From Lentisphaeria bacterium (GTDB lineage: Bacteria > Verrucomicrobiota > Lentisphaeria > Victivallales > UBA1829), in the NCBI GenBank assembly GCA_017456805.1, contig JAFTIQ010000036.1:1-32359 (forward strand): a stretch of 32,359 bases of DNA. The letters are read 5' to 3'. Positions 31,573 to 32,359 of this stretch are shown piece after piece. Numbering within the stretch: the stretch's first letter is position 1; each line of letters starts with the position of its first letter. A model generated the notes under the pieces. That model saw only the letters and a program-made list of their open reading frames with translations. It searched no databases and had not been told where the DNA came from. Both the position numbers and the translations under genes were made by a program.

Positions 31573-32359
31573 TTGCCGCCTCCGTTTCGGTTATGACCGC
31601 CTCCAAGCCGTCTGTTTTATACTCGATTTCCACCCGGTCGATGTGGACAGTGATTTTCTCCACCACCTCGTTGATGAACTTGTACCGCTCCACCGGAAAC
31701 ATCACATCCCACACATTGGTCAAATCATCAAACGCCTGCTGCACAGTTGGGAGTTTCAGATGTTTGCCGTGTTCATCCAGTTCGGCTGCCTGATGCATCA
31801 CCCCAGCGATAACTTCCGGTTTGGCGAGCATGGAACCGATTTCCCGGAGCAGCAGATTTTCCAACTCTGCCGCCGGTACTCGCTTCAAGGGGCAGATGGA
31901 GTTGATGCGTTTCATATCCTTTTCGCAGGCAAAATAGCGGTAGCGTTTATCCTTTTTCTGGGTGAAAGTTTCCATCATCACCCCGCCGCAGCATCCGCAC
32001 CGGATCAATCCCCGGAGTGGAGAAAACCGGATGTCTTTTTTGCCGCTGTGGGTAAGGTTGAACGCCAGAAGTTCCTGCGCCTTGTCCCAGGTCTTTTTGT
32101 CGATAATTGCCTCGTGTTCCCCCGGATAGGTTTTGTCATAATGCTTGGTCAAGCCCAGGTACAGCGGATTTTGCAGAACTCTGTAAATATACATCCCGGT
32201 AAACTCATCGCCTCCGTGAGGAATCCCTTTGCGGCTGACTTTGACTGGCGTTTTCAATCCGCACAAATCCAGAAATTTCGCCGTCTCCTTGCCTGAACCG
32301 AAGCGCAGATAGGTTTCAAAAATCTTTTTAACGAGTTCCGCTTCTTCCGGAACAATGTG
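31556..32359 (-). CDS. Large serine recombinase, C-terminal part (5' end beyond the window)
   Basis: The minus-strand frame is open to the last base, so the visible part is the C-terminal 267 residues and the resolvase catalytic domain lies outside. From the window edge it reads HIVPEEAELVKKIFETYLRF then GSGKETAKFL, then IYRVLQNPLYLG, the recombinase domain of large serine integrases. Next comes the zinc ribbon with RCGCCGG, FACEK and ICPLKR cysteines, then a helical coiled region ending in a long acidic tail. These enzymes integrate and excise phages and mobile elements at short att sites. It is oriented towards the DGQHR-methylase operon, with only the 133-residue gene between them. I infer that the module is cargo of, or neighbour to, this element; the far boundary is not visible. 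Confidence 0.92.
   Translation of the reverse strand, partial: HIVPEEAELVKKIFETYLRFGSGKETAKFLDLCGLKTPVKVSRKGIPHGGDEFTGMYIYRVLQNPLYLGLTKHYDKTYPGEHEAIIDKKTWDKAQELLAFNLTHSGKKDIRFSPLRGLIRCGCCGGVMMETFTQKKDKRYRYFACEKDMKRINSICPLKRVPAAELENLLLREIGSMLAKPEVIAGVMHQAAELDEHGKHLKLPTVQQAFDDLTNVWDVMFPVERYKFINEVVEKITVHIDRVEIEYKTDGLEAVITETEAANGKNN

Overview
The window looks like a chromosomal piece of a gut-type Lentisphaerota (Victivallales-like) or closely related PVC bacterium. This rests on three things seen together: a pseudopilin-like protein with a [13 protein letters not shown] leader and an H-X9-DG motif beside very large secreted carbohydrate-active proteins; a type IV pilus/type II secretion motor locus with two adjacent PilB/GspE ATPases; and a large serine recombinase followed by a small ParB-like protein. 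The taxonomic call is inference from gene content, not from a marker alignment.

Layout. (1) 1-5261, plus strand: the C-terminal remnant of a GH28-like beta-helix enzyme, a pseudopilin-like protein, a small secreted carbohydrate-binding-like protein and a 1157-residue secreted LamG/glycosidase-like protein. This is a polysaccharide-handling locus. (2) 5388-8171, minus: a three-gene redox operon (GlpA-like FAD dehydrogenase with a BFD-type [2Fe-2S] tail, an FAD/NAD oxidoreductase and a DUF1667 protein), with a terminator and a clear promoter. (3) 8329-9106, minus: a zeta-toxin-family kinase followed by an overlapping 64-residue protein. (4) 9316-13230: a surface-polysaccharide glycosyltransferase cluster (GT32-like, a frameshifted GT2, an intact GT2 and a GT9), with a 9-mer tandem repeat in the predicted leader of the GT9 gene. 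(5) 13445-14779, plus: glycyl-tRNA synthetase. (6) 14841-18640, minus: hisD, hisC and gnd. (7) 18699-26218, minus: two PilB/GspE ATPases, PilT, PilC/GspF, type III pantothenate kinase and a PHP phosphoesterase, apparently one long operon. (8) 26391-26467: tRNA-Val(UAC). (9) 26468-32359: an AT-rich accessory island next to the tRNA.

The island is the most interesting part. A small XRE regulator with operator-like inverted repeats in its promoter is followed in the same direction by a DGQHR-domain (DndB-like) protein, an unrecognised 426-residue protein and a D12-class DNA adenine methyltransferase whose start overlaps the preceding stop (ATGA). None of the DndA/C/D/E phosphorothioation proteins and no recognisable nuclease is visible. 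Convergent to it lie a 133-residue ParB/KorB-like protein and the C-terminal 267 residues of a large serine recombinase that runs off the window end. The four plus-strand genes look like a compact DNA-modification, possibly defence, module carried on or beside a mobile element. That function is inference.

Eight sigma70-type promoters can be read by eye. Six of them carry a TGn extension directly before a -10 hexamer, usually TAAATT or TATATT, which suggests a house style for this genome. Genes 1-8 have moderate G+C; the glycosyltransferase cluster and the island are visibly more AT-rich.
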